From assembly GCF_039908645.1 (NCBI RefSeq), contig NZ_CP150917.1, forward strand, positions 2,553,501 through 2,617,500: 64,000 nt of DNA. The letters are read 5' to 3'. Numbering within the stretch: position 1 is the stretch's first letter; the number at the start of each line of letters is the position of its first letter. The notes under the pieces are model-generated. The model was given only the letters and a program-made list of their open reading frames with translations, was not told the DNA's origin and ran no database searches. The position numbers were made by a program, and so were the translations under genes. Of this stretch, positions 56,764 to 64,000 are shown one piece after another. Source of the DNA: Pseudomonas helvetica (lineage in GTDB: Bacteria; Pseudomonadota; Gammaproteobacteria; Pseudomonadales; Pseudomonadaceae).

Positions 56764-57699
56764 ATGAACACCCTCAGCCCTCTCGGCCCCGACAGCCCGC
56801 GCATTGCGCTGATCGGCGAGTGCATGATCGAGTTGCAGCAGCGCGCCGACGGCAGTTTGCAACAGAGTTTTGGCGGCGACACCCTGAACACCGCGGTCTA
56901 CCTGTCTCGTGAAATGGGTGATGGGGCCACGGTGGATTACGTCACCGCGCTGGGCGATGACAGCTTCAGCGATGCCATGTGCCAGAGCTGGTCCGAAGAA
57001 GGTATCGGTCTGGGCATGGTCCAGCGACTGCGGGGACGTTTGCCCGGTTTGTACTGCATCCAGACCGATGCTTCGGGTGAACGTCGTTTTCTCTATTGGC
57101 GCAACGAAGCCGCCGTGCGCGATTGCTTTACCACGCCGGCGGCGGCACCGATTCTTGCGGCGCTGCCGGATTACGACGTGCTGTATTTCAGTGGCATCAC
57201 CCTGGCGGTGCTGGGCGAAGCAGGGCGTAAAAAGCTCATCGAGACACTGATTGAAGCCCGTCAGCGGGATGCGCGGATCGTCTTTGACAACAACTATCGG
57301 CCGCGTTTGTGGAGCAGCGTCGAACAGGCTCGGACGGCGTACCGGGAAGTCTTGCCCTATGTCGATCTGGCACTGCTGACAGTGGATGATGAACAGGCGT
57401 TGTTCGGCTTTTCCGATGAGGCGGCGGTGTTCGCCGCCTACGAGCAGATCGGCATACCGGAAGTGGTGCTCAAGCGCGGCGCCGAGCCGTGTCTGATTCG
57501 CTGTGACGGTGAGTCGTTCGAGGTTCCGGCGTTACGCGTCGAGCGGGTGGTGGACACCACGGCGGCGGGGGATTCGTTCAGCGCGGCGTATCTGGCCAGT
57601 CGGCTCCGTGGCGCAAGCCCGGCAGAGGCTGCAGAAGCCGGGCATCGGTTGGCGAGCCGGGTGATCCAGGTTCCGGGGGCACTGATCCCCAAAGATTGA
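56764..57699 (+). CDS. kdgK: PfkB-family sugar kinase, probably 2-keto-3-deoxygluconate kinase
   Basis: A 311-residue ribokinase/PfkB-family kinase. The N-terminal RIALIGECMIELQQRADGSLQQSFGGDTLNTAVYLSR is characteristic of KdgK, and the C-terminal signature DTTAAGDSFSAAYLASRL contains the catalytic aspartate and anion-hole GAGD-like loop (AAGD). It would phosphorylate KDG to KDPG for the Entner-Doudoroff pathway. No KDPG aldolase gene is nearby; that enzyme is normally encoded elsewhere in Pseudomonas. Confidence 0.9.
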   Translation: MNTLSPLGPDSPRIALIGECMIELQQRADGSLQQSFGGDTLNTAVYLSREMGDGATVDYVTALGDDSFSDAMCQSWSEEGIGLGMVQRLRGRLPGLYCIQTDASGERRFLYWRNEAAVRDCFTTPAAAPILAALPDYDVLYFSGITLAVLGEAGRKKLIETLIEARQRDARIVFDNNYRPRLWSSVEQARTAYREVLPYVDLALLTVDDEQALFGFSDEAAVFAAYEQIGIPEVVLKRGAEPCLIRCDGESFEVPALRVERVVDTTAAGDSFSAAYLASRLRGASPAEAAEAGHRLASRVIQVPGALIPKD

Positions 57700-57710
57700 A
57701 ATACAGTCAA

Positions 57711-57740
57711 TGTGGTGAGGGGGCAAGCCCCCTCACCACA
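57711..57740. terminator. Perfect hairpin between convergent kdgK and ppiC
   Basis: A perfect 30-base palindrome: 14-bp arms (57711-57724 and 57727-57740) with two loop bases, REP-core sequence TGTGGTGAGGGGG. It lacks a T-run, so it is a REP unit that may protect both convergent mRNAs from 3' decay rather than a classical terminator. Confidence 0.7.
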
Positions 57741-57757
57741 GGACCCCCTCTGTGTTC

Positions 57758-58033
57758 TCAATCGCGGTAAAACACCTGCACCAGGTGATAACCAAACTTG
57801 CTTTTGATCGGCCCATGCACGACACGCAGCGGTTTCTTGAAGATCACCGCATCGATGGCGCCAACCATCTGCCCGGGCCGAACTTCGCCCAGGTCACCTC
57901 CGCGTTTGCCAGACGGGCAGGTGGAATACTTCTTGGCCAGCACATCAAAGGCTTCACCCTTGGCGATACGTTGTTTGAGCTGTTCGGCCTCTTCGGCGGT
58001 TTTCACCAGAATATGGCGGGCTTGAGCTTTCAT
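57758..58033 (-). CDS. ppiC: Parvulin-type peptidyl-prolyl isomerase
   Basis: A 91-residue stand-alone parvulin: ARHILVKTAEEAEQLKQRI, CPSGKRGGDLGEVRPGQMV and SKFGYHLVQV are the family motifs, with active-site His7 and Cys/Asp positions present. It acts in the cytoplasm as a proline isomerase. Length and sequence match PpiC of gamma-proteobacteria. Confidence 0.96.
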   Translation of the reverse strand: MKAQARHILVKTAEEAEQLKQRIAKGEAFDVLAKKYSTCPSGKRGGDLGEVRPGQMVGAIDAVIFKKPLRVVHGPIKSKFGYHLVQVFYRD

Positions 58034-58086
58034 TGGGGCAGTTACCTTGGAGCGGTGGTGGCGGCGGGGCGCGATTATGCCTCAAA

Positions 58087-60624
58087 TCATCCGGTTCGGC
58101 GGATCATGTGGCGAATCTTGCCGGCCAGTTGTTCAAGGGTGAAGGGCTTGGCCAACAGGTCCATGCCCTCGTCGAGAAAACCCTGACGTTCGGCGGCTTT
58201 TTCCGCGTAGCCGGTCATGAACAGCACGTTAAGCCCAGGTCGATGCTGACGGGCGATTTCCGCCAGTTGCCGGCCATTCATGCCGGGCAGGCCGACATCG
58301 GTTACCAGCAGATCGATACGCAGGTCAGACTCCAGCAGCGGCAGGGCGTTTTTGGCATCTTGCGCCTCATGGGCGATGTAGCCCAGTTCGTTCAGCACAT
58401 TGAGCACCAGCATACGCACCGCAGGGTCGTCTTCGACCAGCACCACCGACTCGCCCGCCGTTGCATAGGGGCTGCCCAGGCTGACTGCCGCCAGCGAGCT
58501 GTGCTGAGGCGCGTTGTGCAGGCGTGGCAAATACAGGCGCACCGACGTGCCTTGTCCCGGCTCACTGCTGAGGGTCACGTGGCCGCCGGATTGCTGGGCG
58601 AAGCCATAAATCATCGACAACCCCAACCCGGTGCCCTGGCCGATGGGTTTGGTGGTGAAGAACGGATCGAAGGCCTTGGCCAATACGCGCGGAGTCATGC
58701 CGGTACCGTTGTCGCTTACGCCGAGCATCACATAGTCACCGGCCTTGACCGGCTCAAGGGTGCTGATGTCGTTGCCATCGAGGTAGCTATTAGCGGTCTC
58801 AATCACCAGCTCGCCGCCCTCAGGCATTGCATCGCGGGCGTTGATCACCAGGTTGAGCAGGGCGTTTTCCAGTTGGTTGGCATCGGTGTTGACCGGCCAG
58901 ACTTCCGGTGCCAGCTGAAACTTCAGTTCTATATGCTCGCCCTTGGTGCGGCGCAACAGCTCTTCGAGCGAACGCACCAGCGTGTTGGGCTCGAGCGGTC
59001 GACGGTCCAGCGATTGTCGGCGGGAGAATGCCAGCAGCCGGTGAGTCAAGGCGGCAGCCCGATTGGCTGACGACACGGCCGCATCGGCAAAGCGGCCGAT
59101 CTCATCGCTACGCCCATCGGCAATGTAGCGCTGCATCAGGTCCAGGCTGCCAATAATCCCGGTCAGCATGTTGTTGAAGTCGTGGGCGATACCGCCAGTG
59201 AGTTGGCCGACGGCTTCCATTTTTTGGGCATGGCGCAACGCATCTTCGGCGCGTTCACGCTCAAACATCTCGTTTTGCAGGCGATGGTTGGCTTCAGCCA
59301 GTGCCTTGGTGCGTGTGTCGACCCGTTCTTCCAGCGTCTCGTTGAGGTTGCGCAGGGCTTCCTCGGTCTGTTTGCGCTCGGTTTCGTCGATCACGAAAAT
59401 GTAGAAGCCATTGACCGCACCGTCAGAACCAAAGCGTGGCAGGTACTTCATCAGTGCGTAACGCGGTCGGCCGTCGCGGTGCGGTGAATAGGCCTCGAAA
59501 CTGCAGGCTTTGCCCGCCAGCGCGGCGCTGATGTGTTCGACGCGGGTGGCATAGAGTTCGTCGCCGAGAATTTCGCGAATGGTTTTACCGTACAGCTCCT
59601 GCGGGGTCATGCCGTACCAGTCCAGGTACGCGCTGTTGTTCAGGCGAAAGCGTTGTTCATGATCGACATAGCCGATCAGCACCGGCATGGCGTTGATGAT
59701 CAGCTGCAGCTCGGTCTGGCTTTGCCGTAACTCTTGTTCGGTGTGCTTGCGCTCGGTCAGGTCCAGAGCGGCACCGAGAAAACGCAGGGGGCGACCGTGG
59801 TGATCCTTGTAGCAGCGGCCTCGGGCAAAGACCCAGCGCACTTCGCCACTGGCTTGCAGCAGTCGGTATTCCTCGGCGTATTCGCTGCCATGGCTGATGC
59901 AATGCTTGATGCTGCGGGCGACCATGCCCCGGTCTTCCGGGTGCACGCCGTTGAGGTATTCGGTGATGGGCAGTTGGCTGGCCAGTGCCGGATCAACACT
60001 GTGCAACTGGGCGAAGTGAGCATCGGCAATAAAGCGATCTTCGCCGATATCCCAATCCCAGGTGCCCACCGCGTCGGTGGCGGCGAGGGCCAGTTGCAGG
60101 CGCTCTTCGGTTTCGTGCTGGGCCTTGAGACTGGCCTCCGAGCGTTGTTTGAGCTCCAGGGCGATGCGTCGGCGCTCATTGGTTTCGATGGCGGTGACCA
60201 GGATCCCGGCGACCTGCCCACGTTCGTCACGAATCGGGCTGTAGGTCAGGTCCAGCCAGACATCCGATTCGCCGCCATCACGTTGCAGGCTGAAACGCTG
60301 CTCGCTGTAGGAACGCACTTGGCCTTGTAGGACAGCGCTATAAATGGGGTCGGTGAAGTCTTTAAGTTCTGGCCATGTCTGGTGCGTGGGTTGTCCGAAA
60401 GCCTGCGGATGCTTGTTGCCGGCCAGCAGCGCAAAGCCGTCGTTGTAGATCTGCGAGAGCTCTGGTCCCCATAACAACAGCATGGGCATGGGCGAGTGAA
60501 TCACGATGTCCACGGCGGTGCGCAGGCTCTGCGGCCAGTGGCTGGCAGAGCCCAGTGGGCTTTGTGCCCAGTCGAGTCGAGCAATCAAGGCCTGGGCGTC
60601 GCTGCCGGTAGGGGATCCGTTCAT
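58087..60624 (-). CDS. PAS hybrid sensor histidine kinase
   Basis: An 845-residue soluble hybrid kinase. Order: an N-terminal PAS-like region (residues about 20-150) starting [22 protein letters not shown], two PAS/PAC modules (about 190-320 and 325-445), a coiled coil, HisKA with phospho-acceptor H481 in [11 protein letters not shown], an ATPase domain with [18 protein letters not shown], and a receiver domain with phospho-acceptor D776 in [12 protein letters not shown]. No membrane helices and no HTH output, so the signal probably passes to another protein. ATG 60624 is chosen for its AGGA seven bases upstream; ATGs at 60639 and 60642 remain possible. Confidence 0.93.
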   Translation of the reverse strand: MNGSPTGSDAQALIARLDWAQSPLGSASHWPQSLRTAVDIVIHSPMPMLLLWGPELSQIYNDGFALLAGNKHPQAFGQPTHQTWPELKDFTDPIYSAVLQGQVRSYSEQRFSLQRDGGESDVWLDLTYSPIRDERGQVAGILVTAIETNERRRIALELKQRSEASLKAQHETEERLQLALAATDAVGTWDWDIGEDRFIADAHFAQLHSVDPALASQLPITEYLNGVHPEDRGMVARSIKHCISHGSEYAEEYRLLQASGEVRWVFARGRCYKDHHGRPLRFLGAALDLTERKHTEQELRQSQTELQLIINAMPVLIGYVDHEQRFRLNNSAYLDWYGMTPQELYGKTIREILGDELYATRVEHISAALAGKACSFEAYSPHRDGRPRYALMKYLPRFGSDGAVNGFYIFVIDETERKQTEEALRNLNETLEERVDTRTKALAEANHRLQNEMFERERAEDALRHAQKMEAVGQLTGGIAHDFNNMLTGIIGSLDLMQRYIADGRSDEIGRFADAAVSSANRAAALTHRLLAFSRRQSLDRRPLEPNTLVRSLEELLRRTKGEHIELKFQLAPEVWPVNTDANQLENALLNLVINARDAMPEGGELVIETANSYLDGNDISTLEPVKAGDYVMLGVSDNGTGMTPRVLAKAFDPFFTTKPIGQGTGLGLSMIYGFAQQSGGHVTLSSEPGQGTSVRLYLPRLHNAPQHSSLAAVSLGSPYATAGESVVLVEDDPAVRMLVLNVLNELGYIAHEAQDAKNALPLLESDLRIDLLVTDVGLPGMNGRQLAEIARQHRPGLNVLFMTGYAEKAAERQGFLDEGMDLLAKPFTLEQLAGKIRHMIRRTG

Positions 60625-60768
60625 CAAGGGTTCCTGCATCATGTCCGTGCTACATATCGGTACTGGGGCATCTACTATGCTTCGAAGGAGTAGACGCTCG
60701 GACGCGTGAAAAGTGGCGTGCCTTGGCAATTTTCGTTCAATGGAAGGCTCAATGGATATTTTTTTGCC

Positions 60769-61887
60769 ATGGACATTCACTCGCTGCTAAGAATGCTGGC
60801 CAGCCAGGATGGCTCCGATCTTTACCTGTCGACTGGCGCACCGCCTACCGGGCGTTTCAAGGGTGCGCTCCGAACACTGGCCCATGAAGTGTTCAAGCCC
60901 GGCGAAATCGCCCGGATTGCCGAGACCCTTATGGACGTCGAGCAGCGTGCAGAGTTCGACCGCGAGCTGGAAATGAACCTGGCGGTTTCTCTGGTTGGCG
61001 TCGGGCGCTTTCGCGTCAACATCTTCAAGCAGCGCAATGACGTGTCGATCGTGGCGCGCAACATCAAACTCGATATCCCGCGCTTTGAAGACCTTAAACT
61101 ACCCGCCGTGCTGCTTGAGACGGTGATGCTCAAACAGGGACTGATGTTGTTCGTCGGCGCTACGGATTCGGGCAAGTCGACATCGCTGGCAGCGTTGATC
61201 GATTACCGCAATCGCCACAGCAGCGGGCACATCATCACCATCGAAGACCCGGTGGAGTATATCCATAGCCATCAACAGTCGATCATCAACCAGCGTGAGG
61301 TGGGCGTCGATACGCGCAGCTTTCATGCCGCCTTGAAGAACACCCTGCGTCAGGCCCCGGATGTGGTGCTGATCGGTGAAATTCGCGACCGCGAAACCAT
61401 GGAGCATGCATTGGCTTTCGCCGACACCGGGCACCTGGTGCTCTCCACCTTGCACGCCCACAACGCCAGTCAGGCGCTGGACCGGATCATCAACTTTTTC
61501 CCGGAAGAACGCCGTGGGCAGTTGCTCAATGATCTGGGTAACAACCTCAAGGCCTTTGTTTCCCAACGTCTGGTACGCACCCGCGATGGGCAGCGCCGGG
61601 CGGCGGTGGAGGTGATGCTGGGTACGCCAACCATTGGCGATCTGATACGGCGCAATGAGCTTCACCAGCTCAAGGAGATCATGGAAAAGTCGGCAGAGTC
61701 GGGAATGAAGACGTTTGATACGGCGTTGTTCGATTTGGTTGTCGAGGGCGCGATCGATGAAGAAGAGGCGTTGAAATTCGCCGATTCGGTGAATAACTTG
61801 CGCTTGCGCCTGAAGTTGCACGCGGACAGTGTGCCGAATGCCGCCCCCCCATCCACCGAAACCGGTGAATGGGGGCTGATGGACTGA
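60769..61887 (+). CDS. PilT/PilU-family type IV pilus retraction ATPase
   Basis: A 372-residue hexameric motor ATPase. Walker A GATDSGKST (from residue 130), Asp box IITIEDPVEYIH, Walker B VVLIGEIRDRETMEHALAFADTGHLVLSTLHAHNA and the C-terminal PilT region ending in a long helix. GATDSGKSTSLAALIDYRN is closer to PilU than PilT (inference). It is an isolated copy with no pilus gene around it. The start ATG 60769 has no good ribosome binding site; the best GGAAGG element (60742-60747) serves an out-of-frame ATG at 60752 that stops at TAA 60788-60790. Confidence 0.9.
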   Translation: MDIHSLLRMLASQDGSDLYLSTGAPPTGRFKGALRTLAHEVFKPGEIARIAETLMDVEQRAEFDRELEMNLAVSLVGVGRFRVNIFKQRNDVSIVARNIKLDIPRFEDLKLPAVLLETVMLKQGLMLFVGATDSGKSTSLAALIDYRNRHSSGHIITIEDPVEYIHSHQQSIINQREVGVDTRSFHAALKNTLRQAPDVVLIGEIRDRETMEHALAFADTGHLVLSTLHAHNASQALDRIINFFPEERRGQLLNDLGNNLKAFVSQRLVRTRDGQRRAAVEVMLGTPTIGDLIRRNELHQLKEIMEKSAESGMKTFDTALFDLVVEGAIDEEEALKFADSVNNLRLRLKLHADSVPNAAPPSTETGEWGLMD

Positions 61888-61906
61888 CATTCCCTTACGC
61901 GGATTT

Positions 61907-63862
61907 TTAGTTCGCCAGCTCCGGTCGATCCCGAAATTGCTCCAGCGCTTCGGGGTTGGCCAGTGCATCGGTATTTTTCACCGGCTGGCCGTGCACAACA
62001 TTTCTGACGGCCAGCTCGACCACCTTGCCGCTGATGGTTCGCGGTATATCCGTCACCGCGACGATCTTCGCCGGCACATGCCGAGGCGTGGTATTGGCGC
62101 GGATGACCTGGCGAATCTCCTGCTCAAGTTTTTCGTCCAGCGTTACGCCGTCACGCAGGCGCACGAACAACACCACGCGCACGTCATCCTGCCATTGCTG
62201 GCCGATGGCGACCGAGTCCAGTACCTGATGGATTTTTTCCACCTGACGGTAGATTTCCGCGGTGCCGATGCGCACGCCGCCGGGGTTGAGTACTGCGTCG
62301 GAGCGCCCGTGGATCAGCCAGCTGCCATTGGGCCGTTGTTCGGCGTAGTCGCCCTGAGCCCAGACGCCCGGAAACTGGCTGAAATAGGAGGCGCGGAGTT
62401 TTTCCTGCTGCGGGTCGTTCCACAGGCCGATCGGCATCGCCGGGAAGTGCCGGGTGCAGACCAGTTCGCCTTTTTCACCGATCACCGGCTGACCGGCCTC
62501 ATTCCAGACTTCAACCGCCATGCCCAGGCCCTTGCACTGCATCTCGCCACGGCGGACCGGCAGGACCGGATTACCGGCCAGAAAGCAGGAAATGATGTCG
62601 GTACCGCCGGACATCGACGACAGGCACAGATCGCTTTTGATCTCGCGATAAACGTACTCGTAGCTTTGCGGCGACAGTGCCGAACCGGTCGAGAGCAGGG
62701 CTTTCAGGCTGCCCAGGTCATGGCTGAGACGCGGCTGGATCTCATTGCTTTCCAGTGTCGCGAGGTATTTCGGGCTGGTGCCGAAGACACTGATGGCTTC
62801 GCTGTCGATCAGGTCGATCAAGCGTTGCGGGCCGGGGTGGAAAGGCGAGCCGTCGTACAGCACCACGCTGCTGCCGACTGCCAATGCCGAGACCAGCCAG
62901 TTCCACATCATCCAGCCACAGGTGGTGTAGTAGAACAGTCGGTCGTCTGGCCCGAGGTCGACGTGCAAGCCGTGTTCCTTGACGTGTTGCAGCAGCACGC
63001 CACCGACGCTGTGAATGATGCATTTCGGCACGCCAGTGGTGCCGCTGGAGTAGAGAATGTACAGCGGATGCGCGAAGGGCACCGCGACGAACCCGGGTTC
63101 GCCGCCTGGGCGATAAAAACTGTCCCACAACGCGACGTTGGCTTGGGTTTTGTAATCGTCAACGCGGGCCTGTGGCCGGGCATAAGGCACGATGATCAGT
63201 TGCTGCAGCGATGGCAGGCGCTCGAGGATTTCGTTGACCTTGGTCGTCTGGTCGATTTTCTTGCCGGCGTAGCGATAACCGGCGCAGGTGATCAGCACTT
63301 TCGGTTCGATCTGGCCGAAGCGGTCGACCACTCCATGCGTGCCGAAATCCGGTGACGAGCAGGACCAGATCGCTCCCAGGCTGGTAGTTGCGAGCATGCC
63401 CACCAGGGTCTGCCAAGTGTTCGGCATGCACGCCGCCACCCGGTCACCCTGGCCGACGCCAGCGGCTCTCAGGCTTTTTTGCAGGCCGGCGACGTGTTCG
63501 GCCAGCTCACGGTAACTCAAGCTTTCGCGCTGGCCGTTTTCGGCGATGGCAATCACGGCAGTTGCGTCATCGCGACGACGCAGCAGGTGTTCGGCGAAGT
63601 TCAGCGTGGCGCCGGGAAACCACTCGGCGCTGGGCATCTGCGGACCCTCACGCAGCACCGTGCTCGGTGGCTGGTGAAAGTTGATCTCAAAAAAATCGAC
63701 GATGGCCTGCCAGAAATCTTCGCGCTGATCGATGCTCCATTGGTGCAGGGCGGGGTAGTCCGCGAGTGTCAGGTTGTACCGCTGATTGCTGAAGCGGCGG
63801 AAGGCATCCATGCGGGTCTTGCCGATGCGTTCGGCGCTGGGTTGCCAAAGAACTTCTGACAT
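61907..63862 (-). CDS. Acetoacetyl-CoA synthetase
   Basis: A 651-residue adenylate-forming ligase that activates acetoacetate to acetoacetyl-CoA. N-terminal ACAS domain MSEVLWQPSAERIGKTRMDAFRRF, AMP-binding core ILYSSGTTGVPKCIIHS, and AacS-type motifs YTTCGWMMWNWLVSAL and GGTDIISCFLAGNPVLPV that separate it from acetyl-CoA synthetase. C-terminal lysine region PRTISGKVVELAVRNVVHG holds the catalytic lysine. Start 63862 gives the family N-terminus; the open frame upstream to 63967 overlaps a REP element. Role: ketone body or leucine degradation. Confidence 0.94.
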   Translation of the reverse strand: MSEVLWQPSAERIGKTRMDAFRRFSNQRYNLTLADYPALHQWSIDQREDFWQAIVDFFEINFHQPPSTVLREGPQMPSAEWFPGATLNFAEHLLRRRDDATAVIAIAENGQRESLSYRELAEHVAGLQKSLRAAGVGQGDRVAACMPNTWQTLVGMLATTSLGAIWSCSSPDFGTHGVVDRFGQIEPKVLITCAGYRYAGKKIDQTTKVNEILERLPSLQQLIIVPYARPQARVDDYKTQANVALWDSFYRPGGEPGFVAVPFAHPLYILYSSGTTGVPKCIIHSVGGVLLQHVKEHGLHVDLGPDDRLFYYTTCGWMMWNWLVSALAVGSSVVLYDGSPFHPGPQRLIDLIDSEAISVFGTSPKYLATLESNEIQPRLSHDLGSLKALLSTGSALSPQSYEYVYREIKSDLCLSSMSGGTDIISCFLAGNPVLPVRRGEMQCKGLGMAVEVWNEAGQPVIGEKGELVCTRHFPAMPIGLWNDPQQEKLRASYFSQFPGVWAQGDYAEQRPNGSWLIHGRSDAVLNPGGVRIGTAEIYRQVEKIHQVLDSVAIGQQWQDDVRVVLFVRLRDGVTLDEKLEQEIRQVIRANTTPRHVPAKIVAVTDIPRTISGKVVELAVRNVVHGQPVKNTDALANPEALEQFRDRPELAN

Positions 63863-63893
63863 GATTGGCCTCTTTTTTATGACTGCACGCACG

Positions 63894-64000
63894 CTGTTGT
63901 GGCGAGCGGGCTTGCCCGCGTTGGGCTGCGAAGCGGCCCCAATAATGGCATGCGTACTCTCGGACAACGCATTAGCCGGACTTGCGACTGCTGCGCCCGA
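63894..64000. repeat. Partial REP-like element at window edge
   Basis: TTGTGGCGAGCGGGCTTGCCCGC at about 63897, the GGGCTGCGAAGCGGCCCC hairpin, and near the end GACTGCTGCGCCCGA, which is the start of the inverted partner cut by the window end. Confidence 0.75.

Overview
The window looks like a chromosomal segment of a Pseudomonas of the fluorescens group. Evidence: high G+C with strong third-position bias (long antisense shadow frames), Pseudomonas-type genes (acnB, metH next to cti, nfuA, a CobN-type cobaltochelatase locus, a PilT/PilU ATPase), and many REP-like palindromes reading as variants of GTGGCGAGGGGGCTTG or GTAGGAGC between genes. No rRNA, tRNA, CRISPR array, insertion sequence or integrase was seen.

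Layout. 1-1.0 kb: two minus-strand genes of unknown role (one cut by the window edge), probably the tail of the type VI secretion (T6SS) locus. 1.0-17.2 kb: thirteen T6SS core genes in two divergent blocks, tssB-C-hcp-E-F-G-H leftward and tssJ-K-L-M-A rightward, the order of the P. aeruginosa H3 locus; no VgrG or PAAR gene lies inside the window. 17.2-22.6 kb: a D-2-hydroxyacid dehydrogenase, an isochorismatase-fold hydrolase with a threonine-rich leader and attenuator-like hairpin upstream, a serine/threonine-type transporter and a SulP transporter. 22.8-33.7 kb: housekeeping genes acnB, a DUF1289 gene, metH, cti and nfuA. 33.9-43.6 kb: a cobalamin locus with two divergent B12 riboswitches, one before cbtB-cbtA-cobE-cobM and one before cobW-cobN, followed by a chlI/chlD-type chelatase gene whose two halves appear to be joined by a programmed -1 frameshift.

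43.7-47.8 kb: a phospholipase-D-fold protein, a tyrosinase with a plant-type C-terminal domain and a DUF2182 membrane protein. 47.8-50.6 kb: an Old Yellow Enzyme gene divergent from a MerR regulator with a classical 19-bp-spacer promoter, then a thioredoxin-like gene and a carbohydrate-binding-like gene. 51.0-57.7 kb: an ABC importer, RidA, an IclR regulator, a PLP-dependent amino-acid deaminase of the DSD1/D-glucosaminate dehydratase type and a KDG-type kinase; together these read as a catabolic route for an amino sugar acid feeding the Entner-Doudoroff pathway. 57.7-64 kb: a parvulin, a hybrid histidine kinase, a PilT/PilU ATPase and acetoacetyl-CoA synthetase.

The strongest unusual signal is the A_AAA_AAG slippery site plus stem-loop at 42977-43024. 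The most coherent metabolic hypothesis is the amino sugar acid cluster at 51-57.7 kb.
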